From assembly GCA_021777335.1 (NCBI GenBank), contig JAJYDT010000002.1, positions 1 through 64,000 of the forward strand: a stretch of DNA of 64,000 nucleotides, written 5' to 3'. Below, piece by piece: positions 47,017 through 58,186 of this stretch (its first letter is position 1; the number at the start of each line of letters is the position of its first letter). Both the position numbers and the translations under genes were made by a program. Source of the stretch: Pseudomonadota bacterium (GTDB lineage Bacteria > Pseudomonadota > Gammaproteobacteria > Acidiferrobacterales > Acidiferrobacteraceae). The notes beneath the pieces are model-generated. The model saw only the letters and a program-made list of their open reading frames with translations. It made no database searches and had not been told where the DNA came from.

Positions 47017-48728
47017 TGCATGAATTTCTGCATGATGCGCTTCAGCGGCGCGCTTTTCGGGTCCTGCTTGAGCGCGTGCTTCCATACCGTCTCCGCCTCC
47101 CCATGATTGCCACGCTGCCACAGCACCTCGCCAAGATGCGCGGAGATTTCCGCGTCGGGACGTACTGCAAGCGCCTGCCGAAGATATCTTGTCGCTGCTT
47201 TCAGATGACCAAGCCGGTAGTCGGCCCATCCCATGCTGTCCATGATGTACGGGTCGCCTGGCTGTAACTTGAGCGCCCGCGAGATCAGGCGAAACGCCTC
47301 GTGATACCGCGTCGAATGGTTGGTCAGCGTGTATCCGAGCGCATTCAGGGCCTCCACGTTCTGCGGGTCCTTTTTCAGAATCGCGCGCAGATCCCGTTCA
47401 TGCGCTTGCAATCTGCCGAGCTTGAGTTCGACCAGGGCGCGCGCGTAAAGAAGCTGCGTATTGCCGGGGTACGTGCGCAAACTGAGACTTAATCGGTGCA
47501 ATGCGGCCGGGTAACGGTGCTGCTGGCTCAGCACTTCATCTTTTGCAAGTACGAGCTCGACCCGCTGCCTCTTGCGAGTCGGCTTGAGCACGTGGAGCTT
47601 TGCCTCCGCCTGCGCAAGATGCCCTTCCCGAGCCAACAGCAAGGCGAGATGCAGTTCGCCCGGGAATAGTGACGCGCCGTGGGCCCCCCGCCCGAACCAG
47701 TACCGCGCTCGCGGGTAGTCTCCCTGCTCCTCAGCAAGATCTCCAAGATCAATCTCCACCTGATGGTTTCCCGGCTGCAGAGACAGCGTGTGCTCAAGGT
47801 ATTTTGACGCCTCGGCATACCGGCTCATCTGCATGGCGAGCAGGCCGGTTGCATAGTTTGCCTCCGCGTCGTCCGGCAAATCGCGTACGACCTGCCGGAA
47901 CTGGTCCAGCGCTGCGCCCCAGTCCTTGACGTTCACAAGGTAACGGGCGTAATTCAGCCGAAGCTCCGTCGCCTGGGGATAGGTATAAAGAAACGAGTGA
48001 TAAAAGCGCGCGGCCTGTCCGGCGTGCCCTGCAAGCATGAGGATACGGCCCTTGAAGATGGCCGCCTCCTCCCATGCAGGCTTGAGCGCAAGACTCTGGT
48101 TGATCGCCGCCTCCGCGGACTTGAGACGGGTGCGTTCTACGTCAAGCCGCGCCAGCGCGAAGTAGGCATGCGCGCTGCGGGGATGGATTGCCACCAGTCT
48201 CTGCATGATCGCCGCAGGGTTGGTCCCTGCAGGCTGATGCGCGAGCAGGCCGGCGATCGCCAGATAGTCGTTCGCACGCTGATCCGCGGCGGAGAGGCGC
48301 AGGACAGTTGCAAGCTCCTGTTCCGCTACCCGCGGCTGGCCGTCGCCAAGCAGCGCCTGGGCATAAGCCTCATGAGCAGCAAGACTCTTCGGCTCGGCCT
48401 TGACCCAGATCTCGGCTGCGGCGCTGGCCCGGCTGTACTGCCCCGTATACAGGGCAATCTCTGTGGTCCGGCGGGCGAGCCTCGGATCCTTGGTCTGCGC
48501 CGTGGCGTCCGCAAGATACTTGATTGAAACGTTGAAATCTCCGCGCTCGCCCGCGATCTCTCCCAGCAGCACGTCGTACATCAGCTTCTGTGTCAGTGCG
48601 ACGTGGGGGTAGGATGCGGTTTTGGGAGCCGGTACGGGCGTAGGTCTCGGTCGGGCCGGCAGGGTGCTGCAGGCCGCACACAGCGAGGAAACCAGCAACA
48701 TGCCTGCCAGCCGCGCACACTTTTTCAT
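47013..48728 (-). CDS. TPR-repeat lipoprotein
   Basis: 571 residues from ATG 48728, preceded by GGAGAGCAAG. Lipobox LCAAC (Cys20), then about 12-14 tetratricopeptide repeats running from residue 50 to the end, for example KYLEHTLSLQPGNHQVEIDLGD and NALGYTLTNHSTRYHEAFRLI. This large TPR lipoprotein is commonly encoded upstream of lolB in gammaproteobacteria and is presumed to act in outer-membrane assembly or protein-protein scaffolding; the function is not established. Ends CTGA-coupled to lolB. Confidence 0.88.
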   Translation of the reverse strand: MKKCARLAGMLLVSSLCAACSTLPARPRPTPVPAPKTASYPHVALTQKLMYDVLLGEIAGERGDFNVSIKYLADATAQTKDPRLARRTTEIALYTGQYSRASAAAEIWVKAEPKSLAAHEAYAQALLGDGQPRVAEQELATVLRLSAADQRANDYLAIAGLLAHQPAGTNPAAIMQRLVAIHPRSAHAYFALARLDVERTRLKSAEAAINQSLALKPAWEEAAIFKGRILMLAGHAGQAARFYHSFLYTYPQATELRLNYARYLVNVKDWGAALDQFRQVVRDLPDDAEANYATGLLAMQMSRYAEASKYLEHTLSLQPGNHQVEIDLGDLAEEQGDYPRARYWFGRGAHGASLFPGELHLALLLAREGHLAQAEAKLHVLKPTRKRQRVELVLAKDEVLSQQHRYPAALHRLSLSLRTYPGNTQLLYARALVELKLGRLQAHERDLRAILKKDPQNVEALNALGYTLTNHSTRYHEAFRLISRALKLQPGDPYIMDSMGWADYRLGHLKAATRYLRQALAVRPDAEISAHLGEVLWQRGNHGEAETVWKHALKQDPKSAPLKRIMQKFMH

Positions 48729-48818
48729 CTTGCTCTCCGACACATGAGGCACATGTGTCCCGTCGGACACCCCGATCGATAAACGCGGCGGGGATTGTCT
48801 ACAATAGATTGAGAATCT

Positions 48819-50339
48819 ATGAACGCCTTGATCCTGCTTACCATTGCGGTCGCGATCCTCGCACTCGGCTACCGCTACTTTGCCAGATTCCTGGCGACCG
48901 CCGTGCTTACCGCGCGCGCGCCACGATACGATCGCTATAGTACCGCGCAGAGCGCTGCGACAGAAGAGGACACGGGCATGAGTGCCTATGCCGCCCTCGG
49001 TGCACGCGCCGGTGTGCCGCTCGTCCTTGCGGGCGCGGGTCTGCTTTCCGCCTGGGGCTGGACCCCGGGTTTTCTGTGGATCCTGACATCCGGCGCACTG
49101 TTCGCCGGTGCCTACGCAATCGCGCTGGTCTCGCGCGATCCCGCGCACGCGCCCATACCGGCAACCATTATCTATGCCCTTGGGCTCGTCACGAACGCGT
49201 TTTCGCTGCTGTTGCTTGCCACGCTGCTTGCGGCCTTGCCCGGAGCTGCCGCCGCGTATGTCCTCGAGCTTGCATTGTTTGCAGCAATCGCGCGGTGGCG
49301 CGCGGGTACAGAGGGACCGCCTGCAGCGACCATGGGCCTGGCCATAGTCGCCGTGGCCGGGGCGTGTCTCTTCGGGACGGAATACCCGCTTGCGATCATC
49401 GGGCGCCTGGAACTGCACTCGGGTGCCGGATCCTTCGGCATTGGTGCGGTGACCGCATGGGCAGCACTGATCCTGATCGACCTTCGCGTGAAGACCACGC
49501 TTCGCCAGCCGCTGCTCGAGCGGGCCGGGGCGCTGCAGCTCGTCGCGGTCATGGCGCTTGCGCTACTCGCGGCAGTGCTCTGGCATCCCTCAATGACCAT
49601 ACCGGCGTTTCATCGTGGACCCCAGGATACCCATGCGCTGCCTGGATTGGTCCTTATGTGCACGGGGCTGCCGCTCGGGGCAATCTACTTTTACTGGGCA
49701 AGCGAAGATACTGCCCCCCGAGTCTCCCGGACCGGCTCCTACGCCCTCTCGGCAGTCCTCACGGGGATGGCGATTGTGTCGTTCCTTGCGGTCGCGACCT
49801 TGCGTCCGGATGGGGTCGCCAGATACCTACCAGGTCTGCGGCCGGCCCCGTTCCTGGGTTTGCGCTCAGTCATTTACGGGCTTGGGCAATGGCTCAGCGT
49901 GCGGGCAGCCCCCTCCGCGTTCATGCTGACATTCGCCGGCGCCTCGGTCGCGATCGCGCTACGCTCCGGCCTCAGCTTTGGGCTCGAGCGGCAGGCGCAA
50001 ACCGGCGCGGCACTGGCACCGGAAAGCCAGCGGTTCGGGGATTACAGCGTTCTGCTGCCCCTTGCGCTCACGGCACTAGCCACAGCGGCGGCACCCCGGG
50101 AGGCCTGGGCGCTTTTCGGCGCCGCAAGCCTTCTCGTCGCCGGCCGCCTGCTGTGGCAGGCAGACGACGGGCGCATGAATCTGCTGGCCTGGATTGGCGT
50201 ATCGGTGATCGCACTCGCCGACTGGGCGCTTATTGCGCGCCTTGTCGCTTACTGGCATGAGCGCAGAGGCCTTGGGACCGCCATTGCGATCGCGATACTT
50301 GCTTGGCAGGCATGGACATGGCGCAGAAGGCAGGCTTGA
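48819..50339 (+). CDS. Divergent CstA-family membrane protein lacking hallmark motifs
   Basis: 506 residues, about 14 membrane helices. The N-terminus (NALILLTIAVAILALGYRYFARFLA) matches the start of carbon starvation protein CstA, and the segments WGWTPGFLWILTSGALFAGA and EAWALFGAASLLVAG correspond to CstA's GxxPGxxWxL and LWPLFGxANQ regions. CstA transports peptides or pyruvate. The otherwise invariant HHFxAIAGAGP is replaced by AYAALGARAGVP, and the TTLDTATR segment by LTFAGASVAIALR, so substrate transport may be lost or changed. It lies ahead of hemA and diverges from the TPR gene. Confidence 0.7.
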   Translation: MNALILLTIAVAILALGYRYFARFLATAVLTARAPRYDRYSTAQSAATEEDTGMSAYAALGARAGVPLVLAGAGLLSAWGWTPGFLWILTSGALFAGAYAIALVSRDPAHAPIPATIIYALGLVTNAFSLLLLATLLAALPGAAAAYVLELALFAAIARWRAGTEGPPAATMGLAIVAVAGACLFGTEYPLAIIGRLELHSGAGSFGIGAVTAWAALILIDLRVKTTLRQPLLERAGALQLVAVMALALLAAVLWHPSMTIPAFHRGPQDTHALPGLVLMCTGLPLGAIYFYWASEDTAPRVSRTGSYALSAVLTGMAIVSFLAVATLRPDGVARYLPGLRPAPFLGLRSVIYGLGQWLSVRAAPSAFMLTFAGASVAIALRSGLSFGLERQAQTGAALAPESQRFGDYSVLLPLALTALATAAAPREAWALFGAASLLVAGRLLWQADDGRMNLLAWIGVSVIALADWALIARLVAYWHERRGLGTAIAIAILAWQAWTWRRRQA

Positions 50340-50395
50340 CATCCCTTATGGCTTCGGCAAAATGGTGGGTTACCGATCGCTGATATAGTGGCCGC

Positions 50396-51652
50396 ATGCA
50401 ACTCTTCGCTTTGGGGGTAAACCACCGAACGGCGCCGCTCGATATCCGCGAGCAGGCGGCGTTTGACCCCAAACACGTACCTGAAGCCTTGCGTGATGCA
50501 ATGACCCACGGAGGGGCAGGTGAAGCAGCGATTCTCTCGACCTGCAATCGCAGCGAAATCTATTGCCGGATCAATGACATCAGCCCAGAAAGCGTGATCC
50601 GCTGGCTGTGCGATTATCGCCGCTTGAACCCCTCGACCGTCCGCCCTTATCTATACGTCCATCCTGGGCGCGAAGCGGTCACACACGCATTCCGCGTGGC
50701 CTCCGGGCTCGATTCCATGGTCCTGGGAGAACCACAGATCCTCGGCCAGATGAAGGACGCCTTCACCACAGCCCGCGAGGCAGGTACCACGGGCAAGATG
50801 CTGAACAAGCTGTTTCAGCAAACGTTCGCAGTCGCCAAACAGGTGCGCACGGATACGGCGATCGGCCTCAGCCCGGTGTCGGTCGCCTTCGCGGCAGTGG
50901 CTCTTGCGAAACAGATTTTCAACGACCTTGCGGACCAGACCGTGCTCCTGATCGGCGCCGGGGACATGATCGAACTCACGGCGAAGCACTTCCGCGAGCA
51001 GAACGTGACCCGGTTTGTCATCGCAAACCGCACCTTCAACCGGGCACAGGCCCTGGCCGAACTCTATGATGGCCTTGCGATCCCATTCTCCGATCTTCCA
51101 GATCATTTGAGCCGCGCCGACATCATCGTCTCCTGCACCGCGAGCACCCTGCCGATCCTGGGCAAGGGTGCGGTCGAACGCGCGTTGCGCGTGCGCAAGC
51201 ATCGTCCGATCTTCATGATCGACATGGCGGTGCCACGCGATATTGAGGTCGAGGTCGGGGATCTCGGTGACGTCTATCTCTACACCGTGGACGACCTCAA
51301 GGACGTCGTCCAGGAAAACCTGGAGTCACGCAGGAAGGCGGCCCGCGAAGCCGAGAAAATCATTGATCTTGAGGTGATGGGCTTCATGCGCTGGGTACAG
51401 TCGCTTGATGCAGTGCCGGCCATCCGGGCCTTGCGGGAATCGGCGGAGGCTGTCCGGGACGCGGAGATCGCGCGCGCGATCCGTATGCTCGAAAACGGCG
51501 ACGCACCGTCCGAGGTGATCACGAAACTTGGACGGTCCCTGACCAACAAATTCACCCACGGGCCGACCGCCGCCTTGAGAGCGGCAAGCCACGATCGGAC
51601 CGATCTCCTTGAGGTCATCAGGCGGCTGTTCCCTGTCGGTGACGAGGATTAG
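50396..51652 (+). CDS. hemA: Glutamyl-tRNA reductase
   Basis: 418 residues. First committed step of C5 heme synthesis: NADPH reduction of glutamyl-tRNA. Catalytic Cys50 (ILSTCNRSEIY), GLDSMVLGEPQILGQMKDA, NADPH motif LLIGAGDMIELTAKHF and C-terminal dimerisation helices. Followed with no gap by prfA (TAG then GTG). Confidence 0.97.
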   Translation: MQLFALGVNHRTAPLDIREQAAFDPKHVPEALRDAMTHGGAGEAAILSTCNRSEIYCRINDISPESVIRWLCDYRRLNPSTVRPYLYVHPGREAVTHAFRVASGLDSMVLGEPQILGQMKDAFTTAREAGTTGKMLNKLFQQTFAVAKQVRTDTAIGLSPVSVAFAAVALAKQIFNDLADQTVLLIGAGDMIELTAKHFREQNVTRFVIANRTFNRAQALAELYDGLAIPFSDLPDHLSRADIIVSCTASTLPILGKGAVERALRVRKHRPIFMIDMAVPRDIEVEVGDLGDVYLYTVDDLKDVVQENLESRRKAAREAEKIIDLEVMGFMRWVQSLDAVPAIRALRESAEAVRDAEIARAIRMLENGDAPSEVITKLGRSLTNKFTHGPTAALRAASHDRTDLLEVIRRLFPVGDED

Positions 51653-52735
51653 GTGAAGGACTCAATCCGCGACAAACTTGATGGCCTGACGCTGAGACTG
51701 GAAGAGATTACTCGGGCGCTCGCCGACCCTGACGTGCTCGCAAACAGCGACCGCCTGCGCAAATTGTCGATCGAACGCTCCGGGCTCATGCCCGTTGTGG
51801 AACACTACCAGCAGTACCGTCGCGCGCTTGCGAATCTTGAAGCGGCAGAAGCCTTGCGCCGCGATCCGGACCAGGAGCTCCGGGCCATGGCAGAAGAAGA
51901 GGTGACGGCTGCGCGGCGCCGGAGCCAGGAACTCGAGGGAGCGCTTAAATCACTCCTGCTGCCGCGGGATCCCAAGGCCGAGCGCAATATCTTCCTGGAA
52001 ATCCGTGCGGGTACCGGAGGCGACGAAGCCGCGCTGTTTGCGGGGGATCTGTTCCGGATGTATGACTACTATGCCCAGCGCCGTGGCTGGAAGGTTGAGG
52101 TGGTACACGCGAGCCACGGGGAGCACGGAGGTTACCGGGAGATCATCGCGCGTCTGGCGGGCCGGGGAGCCTATGCCCGCCTGAGATTCGAGTCCGGCGG
52201 ACACCGGGTTCAGCGCGTACCCACAACCGAGGCCCAGGGACGTATCCATACCTCGGCCTGCACCGTAGCAGTCATGCCCGAAGCTGACAGCATCGAGGAG
52301 GTCGCCATCAGTCCGGCAGACCTCAAGATCGATACGTTCCGTGCGAGTGGCGCAGGCGGCCAGCATGTCAACAAAACCGACTCCGCCATCCGGATCACCC
52401 ACCTGCCCACAGGACTCGTCGTCGAATGCCAGGATGAGCGCTCCCAGCACAAAAACCGCGCGCGCGCGCTCTCAGTGCTGGCCTCGCGTCTTTTGGAGAT
52501 GGAGGTTCGCAGACAGCAGGAGCAGGAGGCGGCGACGCGGCGGCTGCTGGTCGGAAGCGGCGACCGCTCCGAACGTATCCGTACCTACAACTTCCCTCAG
52601 GGGCGGGTGACGGACCACCGCGTCGGGCTGACACTCTACAAGCTCGATCAGGTACTTTCCGGAGACCTCGACACGGTGATCGATGTGCTCGTCGCGGAGG
52701 ATCAGGCGGATCAACTCGCAGCACTCGGGCTGTGA
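51653..52735 (+). CDS. prfA: Peptide chain release factor 1
   Basis: 360 residues starting with GTG that abuts the hemA stop. GGQ motif at about residues 232-234 ([15 protein letters not shown]) for ester hydrolysis, and the stop-codon recognition PxT region as [19 protein letters not shown]. Decodes UAA and UAG. Followed by prmC, which methylates the GGQ glutamine. Confidence 0.97.
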   Translation: MKDSIRDKLDGLTLRLEEITRALADPDVLANSDRLRKLSIERSGLMPVVEHYQQYRRALANLEAAEALRRDPDQELRAMAEEEVTAARRRSQELEGALKSLLLPRDPKAERNIFLEIRAGTGGDEAALFAGDLFRMYDYYAQRRGWKVEVVHASHGEHGGYREIIARLAGRGAYARLRFESGGHRVQRVPTTEAQGRIHTSACTVAVMPEADSIEEVAISPADLKIDTFRASGAGGQHVNKTDSAIRITHLPTGLVVECQDERSQHKNRARALSVLASRLLEMEVRRQQEQEAATRRLLVGSGDRSERIRTYNFPQGRVTDHRVGLTLYKLDQVLSGDLDTVIDVLVAEDQADQLAALGL

Positions 52736-53586
52736 ACGCCTCGGGCGCACTCACCGTCGGCGCATTCCTTGATCTGGCACCGCCCCCCTGGGAGCCTCGG
52801 GACCTGTGGCGGCGCGACATCGAGGTGCTGGTCGGTCATGTATGCGGTCTGTCTCGCGCCGAAATCATCGCGCACCCCGAGCGCGCGATTCCCAGCGGCG
52901 AATGCGCCTCGCTTGAGCAGATGGCGCAGCGCCGACACGCGGGTGAGCCCGTCGCCTATCTTACGGAGCACCGGGACTTCTGGACGCTCGACCTGCGTGT
53001 GACCCCGGATACGCTGGTGCCACGCCCAGAGACGGAACAACTGGTGGAGCTCGCGCTCTCACGCATCCCGCAGGACACGCTGGCGCGCATCGCCGACATT
53101 GGAACCGGTTGCGGCGCGATCGCGCTCGCCTTGGCCCGTGAACGTCCTGCCGCCCATGTCGTCGCCACCGATGTATCGCGCGCGGCGTTGTCAGTCGCCG
53201 AGGATAACGCGGCCCGGCACAAGCTTGCCAATGTCGAATTCCGCCAGGGAAACAGCGCGGGCGCACTCACCGGGGTCTTTGATGCCATCGTGAGCAACCC
53301 GCCCTATGTCGCCAACGGCGATCCTTGTCTTTGGGGACCAGATCTCTCGTTTGAACCGAAGATCGCGCTCATGGGGGGGCCCGACGGACTCGACGTGATG
53401 CGGCGCATCGCCTTCGAGGCGCGCGCGAAGCTCCGCTCTGGCGGCTGGCTCGCGCTGGAACACGGGCACGATCAGCAACCGCGTATCGTTGATCTGCTCC
53501 AACGCTATGGATATACCGATATCGAGAGCCGTAACGACTCCGGGGGGGTTCCAAGAATGGTTGTCGCCACATGGAGCGGCTCATGA
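52732..53586 (+). CDS. prmC: Release factor glutamine methyltransferase
   Basis: 284 residues. Starts with GTG overlapping the prfA stop (GTGA). SAM motif [14 protein letters not shown] and the glutamine-binding NPPY ([10 protein letters not shown]) at about residues 186-195; N-terminal helical bundle with [12 protein letters not shown]. Modifies the GGQ Gln of RF1 and RF2. Confidence 0.96.
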   Translation: MNASGALTVGAFLDLAPPPWEPRDLWRRDIEVLVGHVCGLSRAEIIAHPERAIPSGECASLEQMAQRRHAGEPVAYLTEHRDFWTLDLRVTPDTLVPRPETEQLVELALSRIPQDTLARIADIGTGCGAIALALARERPAAHVVATDVSRAALSVAEDNAARHKLANVEFRQGNSAGALTGVFDAIVSNPPYVANGDPCLWGPDLSFEPKIALMGGPDGLDVMRRIAFEARAKLRSGGWLALEHGHDQQPRIVDLLQRYGYTDIESRNDSGGVPRMVVATWSGS

Positions 53587-54341
53587 ACGACAGACAGCTC
53601 CTGCGCTACGCGCGGCAGATCCTCCTGCCCGAGGTCGGGATCGAGGGGCAGAAGCGGCTGCAAGACGCGTGTGTGCTCATTATCGGCCTTGGCGGACTGG
53701 GCACACCATCCGCGCTTTATCTTGCGACTTCGGGCCTTGGTCGATTCATCCTCGTCGACGATGACACGGTCGACATCGCTAATCTGCCACGCCAGATCCT
53801 TTACGACGCCACGCAGACCGGGCAACCCAAGGTGGCATGCGCAGCCGCCTTCCTTCAGCGGGCAAACGAAGCGGCACACATTGAGACCATCAACCGGCGG
53901 CTGTCAGGCAATGAGCTATTGGCGGTGGTACGGCGCGCCAACGTGGTGCTGGATGCTACCGACAATTTTGAGAGCCGGTTCGCCATCAACCACGCCTGTG
54001 TTGCGGCGCGGGTGCCGCTCGTGTCGTCGGCCGTGATCCGGATGGAAGGACAAATCACGGTATTCCGCCGCGACCTCCCCGATGCTCCCTGCTACCGATG
54101 TCTTTATGCCGACGGGGTGGATGAGGACACCTGCGTGCATAGCGGCATACTGGCCCCGGTCGCCGGCGTCATGGGAACGCTGCAGGCCCTTGAGGCGATC
54201 AAGATCCTGGCCGGGGTCGGCGTCGACCTTGGTGGGCGCCTGCTCCTCTTCGATGGCGCACGCACACAGTGGCGGGAAATTGCGCTTCGGCGTGATCCGC
54301 ACTGCCCTGTCTGCGGGGATACGGCCGCCACCGTTCCGTAA
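53583..54341 (+). CDS. moeB: MoeB/ThiF-type sulfur-carrier adenylyltransferase
   Basis: 252 residues from ATG 53583, overlapping the prmC stop (ATGA). The ATP-binding LIIGLGGLGTPSALYLATSGLG, the Arg of LPRQILYDATQTGQPKV, the zinc cysteines (CYRC and CPVC) and DTCVHSGILAPVAGVMG define the E1-like family. It adenylates the C-terminus of MoaD or ThiS for molybdopterin or thiamine synthesis. The final gene of hemA-prfA-prmC-moeB. Rhodanese domain absent. MoaD versus ThiS partner cannot be told from this window. Confidence 0.92.
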   Translation: MNDRQLLRYARQILLPEVGIEGQKRLQDACVLIIGLGGLGTPSALYLATSGLGRFILVDDDTVDIANLPRQILYDATQTGQPKVACAAAFLQRANEAAHIETINRRLSGNELLAVVRRANVVLDATDNFESRFAINHACVAARVPLVSSAVIRMEGQITVFRRDLPDAPCYRCLYADGVDEDTCVHSGILAPVAGVMGTLQALEAIKILAGVGVDLGGRLLLFDGARTQWREIALRRDPHCPVCGDTAATVP

Positions 54342-54634
54342 ACTCGACTTCGCACACCAGATCCGGATCCGCCCCGCGGAGGCTTCGCCGCGCACCGGCC
54401 CGTCGCACGGATTTTTGCGGGTTTCGGGCGGACGAGCCCCGCTGCGTGAGTCCATTGCGCAGGGTACATGGGGGCAGAAAACACCGAGGCTGCCAAAAAA
54501 CGGGGTTCCACAGGTCTGGCAGAACGGCCCCTCCACAATAAGGATCCTGGCTTATCGACATCACTGCCATGAGCCCATGGCACTTGCGCCCGTGATGCGG
54601 CCTTCGTCCCTACGCGAGGGTGGTTCGCAGGCGT

Positions 54635-55264
54635 CTATGGACCCGCCGTCACGGGCCTCGTGGTATGGGTCGCTTGTGTTGCCGGACGTGCACCAATAGT
54701 CGCAACCCACCGGCTCAGGTTGGCGTAATCGCCAACATGAATCTCGGCGATGTCTTCCAAAATGTCACACCAGGGATAGAGCGCGATATCGGCGATGGAG
54801 TATTCGCCACACAGGTAGCGCTGACCCTCCAGCTGGTGATCAAGCAAGGTGCAGTAGCGAGTGAGCTTGTCCCGGTAGCGCGGGAGATGGCATTCAGTCA
54901 TCGCCTGAGATTCAATCAAGAGATAATGGTATAACTCGCCCATGACAGGCCCCACGTTGGCCACCTCAAACATGAGCCACTTCATGACTTCTGTGCGTGG
55001 CCCAAGCCCTGTCGGCAAAAATTGCCCGGATTTTTCTGCCAGGTAGTACAAAATAGCCCCCGATTCGAAGACTGACATACCGCTGTCCCGATCAAGAATT
55101 GCAGGTACAGTCGCGTTCGGACTGATGGCCAGAAAACTCGGGGCAAACGTTCCATCAGGCCCTCGATCCACACTCTGGACCTCATGGGGTATACGGGTTT
55201 CAGCAAGCATAAGGGAGATTTTCTGTACGTTTGGGCTGGCGGTATTTCTATAGAAGGTAATCAT
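54635..55264 (-). CDS. Glutathione S-transferase family protein (YfcG/Ure2-like)
   Basis: 209 residues. Thioredoxin-fold N-terminal half (ITFYRNTASPNVQKISLMLAE, PNATVPAILDRDSGMSVFESGAILYYLAE) and all-helical C-terminal half with YLCGEYSIADIALYPW. The NxxPNxxK-like start and the VFESGAI site resemble YfcG/YghU-type disulfide reductases. Monocistronic, with 293 bases of unrecognised sequence after the converging moeB gene. Confidence 0.88.
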   Translation of the reverse strand: MITFYRNTASPNVQKISLMLAETRIPHEVQSVDRGPDGTFAPSFLAISPNATVPAILDRDSGMSVFESGAILYYLAEKSGQFLPTGLGPRTEVMKWLMFEVANVGPVMGELYHYLLIESQAMTECHLPRYRDKLTRYCTLLDHQLEGQRYLCGEYSIADIALYPWCDILEDIAEIHVGDYANLSRWVATIGARPATQATHTTRPVTAGP

Positions 55265-55749
55265 GGACGGGCTCCTCTCCGCTTAAAAAACACATAGGTT
55301 ATTCGATGACCTGATTGCGCGCCGCGTGCAACACCGAACATGAAGCGTTGTATCAGAAACCGGGGCTTCTTGGCACGACATCGGCGATGAGACCAGGCAC
55401 TGCGATTGATATCGAGACAGCCTTGCCCAAAATGCTCAGCACTTTCCCGGCAGGCGTAGGTCGCAGAAGCCTCCGTAAAAACAAATGTCCGATCGATCAC
55501 GGACCGGGTGGCAGACGCAGGTTGTCTCGTATTGGCACAAACCCGCAAAGTGCGCGCGAGCCTGTACAAATGCGGCACATCGTGCCGTTTTTAAATTGCA
55601 GCGGGAGCAGGCTGGATGGTGGGCCAAAACCTGTGAGGACGCCGATTTTCACTGTGGTTGCGCCTCCGGCAGTGGTCACCGGAGACCGGTCGTCCATACC
55701 GGGACCGCCCAATTCCGATATCTGGGATACCTTTTCGGTAATCTGAGGG
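55265..55749. other. Unrecognised stretch between slmA and the glutathione S-transferase gene
   Basis: 485 bases without a gene I can support. Open frames of 60-130 codons exist on both strands, but none shows a family motif, a convincing ribosome-binding site or coding-like composition. The promoter of the glutathione S-transferase gene should be at the left end. Confidence 0.45.
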
Positions 55750-56346
55750 TTATACAGGAGGCTCGCGAAACAGCGCCAAGCGGAGTACACCCCAGTCGGC
55801 CTCCCATTCAAAAATCGCGGATTCACGGAAACGGGTACGCACAAAACGGGAGATGCGCCCATCGAGCACTGACATCATGAGGCGCGCTGCGACCGTGGCC
55901 GGCTCCCTCAGCCGGTTGTGCAGTTCATCCTCGCGCAGCACCTGTTTCAGCTGCACCTCGATGCGGTCGAACAACTGCACCACGCGCTCCCGCAGCCGCT
56001 CAATCTCTCCAGACAGGACATTGCCCTGCATGAGGCAGGCGAGACCCGGGTTCTTGTCGGCAAAGGCCAGCGTGAGCAGAAGCAACTTCGCGGCGCGCCG
56101 CTCTCCGGTAGGTTCCTCCGCGAGCACCCGGGTAATTCGGGGAAAGAGGCTCTCCTCGATAAATTCGATCAGTGCCTCGAACATCCGAGCCTTGCTCGGG
56201 AAATGCCGGTACAACGCGGCCTCGGACACCGAGAGACGCCGGGCAAGGGCAGCGGTGGTCACCGGCTCTCCGGCACCCGCCTCCAGCATGGCGGCAAGGG
56301 CCTCCAGTACCTCCCTGCGCCGGGTTCCCGATGCCGGTCTGGGCAT
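55750..56346 (-). CDS. slmA: Nucleoid occlusion factor SlmA
   Basis: 198 residues from ATG 56346 (MPRPASGTRRREVLEALAAML), matching E. coli SlmA length; the frame is open upstream. TetR-type helix-turn-helix with TTAALARRLSVSEAALYRHFPSK, then the SlmA-specific FEALIEFIEESLFPRI and QLFDRIEVQLKQVLRE. SlmA binds SBS sites on the chromosome and antagonises FtsZ polymerisation over the nucleoid. Separated by one base from the small upstream gene. Confidence 0.93.
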   Translation of the reverse strand: MPRPASGTRRREVLEALAAMLEAGAGEPVTTAALARRLSVSEAALYRHFPSKARMFEALIEFIEESLFPRITRVLAEEPTGERRAAKLLLLTLAFADKNPGLACLMQGNVLSGEIERLRERVVQLFDRIEVQLKQVLREDELHNRLREPATVAARLMMSVLDGRISRFVRTRFRESAIFEWEADWGVLRLALFREPPV

Positions 56347-56347
56347 A

Positions 56348-57642
<1,295 letters not shown>

Positions 57643-57661
57643 GGGGGTTTACTGTCAACGC

Positions 57662-58111
57662 TCAGGACAGCTGGATCTTTTTCGGTTTGATCTCTTCGGC
57701 CTTGGGCAGAGTCAGCTCCAGAACCCCATCGCGGTAGCTTGCCTTGATGGCCTTGTCGTCAATGCGTGTCCCGAGACGGACGCTACGACTGCACTTGCCG
57801 TATCGCCGCTCCTGCCGGAGCAGTCGGTCATCGCTCTTCTCCGCATCCTCATAACGGCTTTCGCCAGTGATCGTCAGCACGCCATTGGAAAGCGTGACGT
57901 CAATGTCCTCCTTGCTGACACCTGGCATCTCAGCCCGGATCACGTACTCATTGTCCCGCTCCATTACGTCCATCGGCATCGTGATTGCCAGGGCGGACTC
58001 GCTCGCTCGCCGGAGCGGACGGAAAAAACCCTCAAACAGATTGTCGAGTTCGTCATTTACAAGGGTCCAGCCGTCGCGCACCGGGTTTTGCACAAGACCA
58101 GTCGTGTTCAT
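57662..58111 (-). CDS. Hsp20/alpha-crystallin family small heat-shock protein
   Basis: 149 residues. Alpha-crystallin domain from about residue 40: PMDVMERDNEYVIRAEMPGV, VLTITGESRYE, and SYRDGVLELTLPKAEEIKPKKIQLS, where KIQL stands in for the IxI tail. ATP-independent holdase. A perfect AGGAGGTGA ribosome-binding site precedes the ATG, and a sigma-32-like promoter lies upstream. Confidence 0.94.
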   Translation of the reverse strand: MNTTGLVQNPVRDGWTLVNDELDNLFEGFFRPLRRASESALAITMPMDVMERDNEYVIRAEMPGVSKEDIDVTLSNGVLTITGESRYEDAEKSDDRLLRQERRYGKCSRSVRLGTRIDDKAIKASYRDGVLELTLPKAEEIKPKKIQLS

Positions 58112-58147
58112 GACTTCACCTCCTGAAGGATTAGAATCACGCCCTTT

Positions 58148-58176
58148 TTATGTGGTCTGAGCCAAATAATTTCAAG
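58148..58176 (-). promoter_or_regulatory. Candidate sigma-32 heat-shock promoter of hsp20
   Basis: Reverse strand reads CTTGAA (58176-58171), 15 bases, then CCACATAA (58155-58148), close to the RpoH consensus CTTGAAA and CCCCATNT. It falls between the hslU stop and the hsp20 ATG, 37 bases ahead of the latter. Confidence 0.5.
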
Positions 58177-58186
58177 ATGGTCCGCA

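Noticed and set aside
49076-50260. Long second frame inside the CstA-like gene.
   Set aside because: Arg/Cys-rich shadow typical of high-GC coding; the membrane-protein frame explains the region.
53916-54536. Leftward frame with a CQTCGTPFF-like segment resembling a zinc ribbon.
   Set aside because: It overlaps moeB over most of its length, has no sensible start, and the cysteine pattern is not continued.
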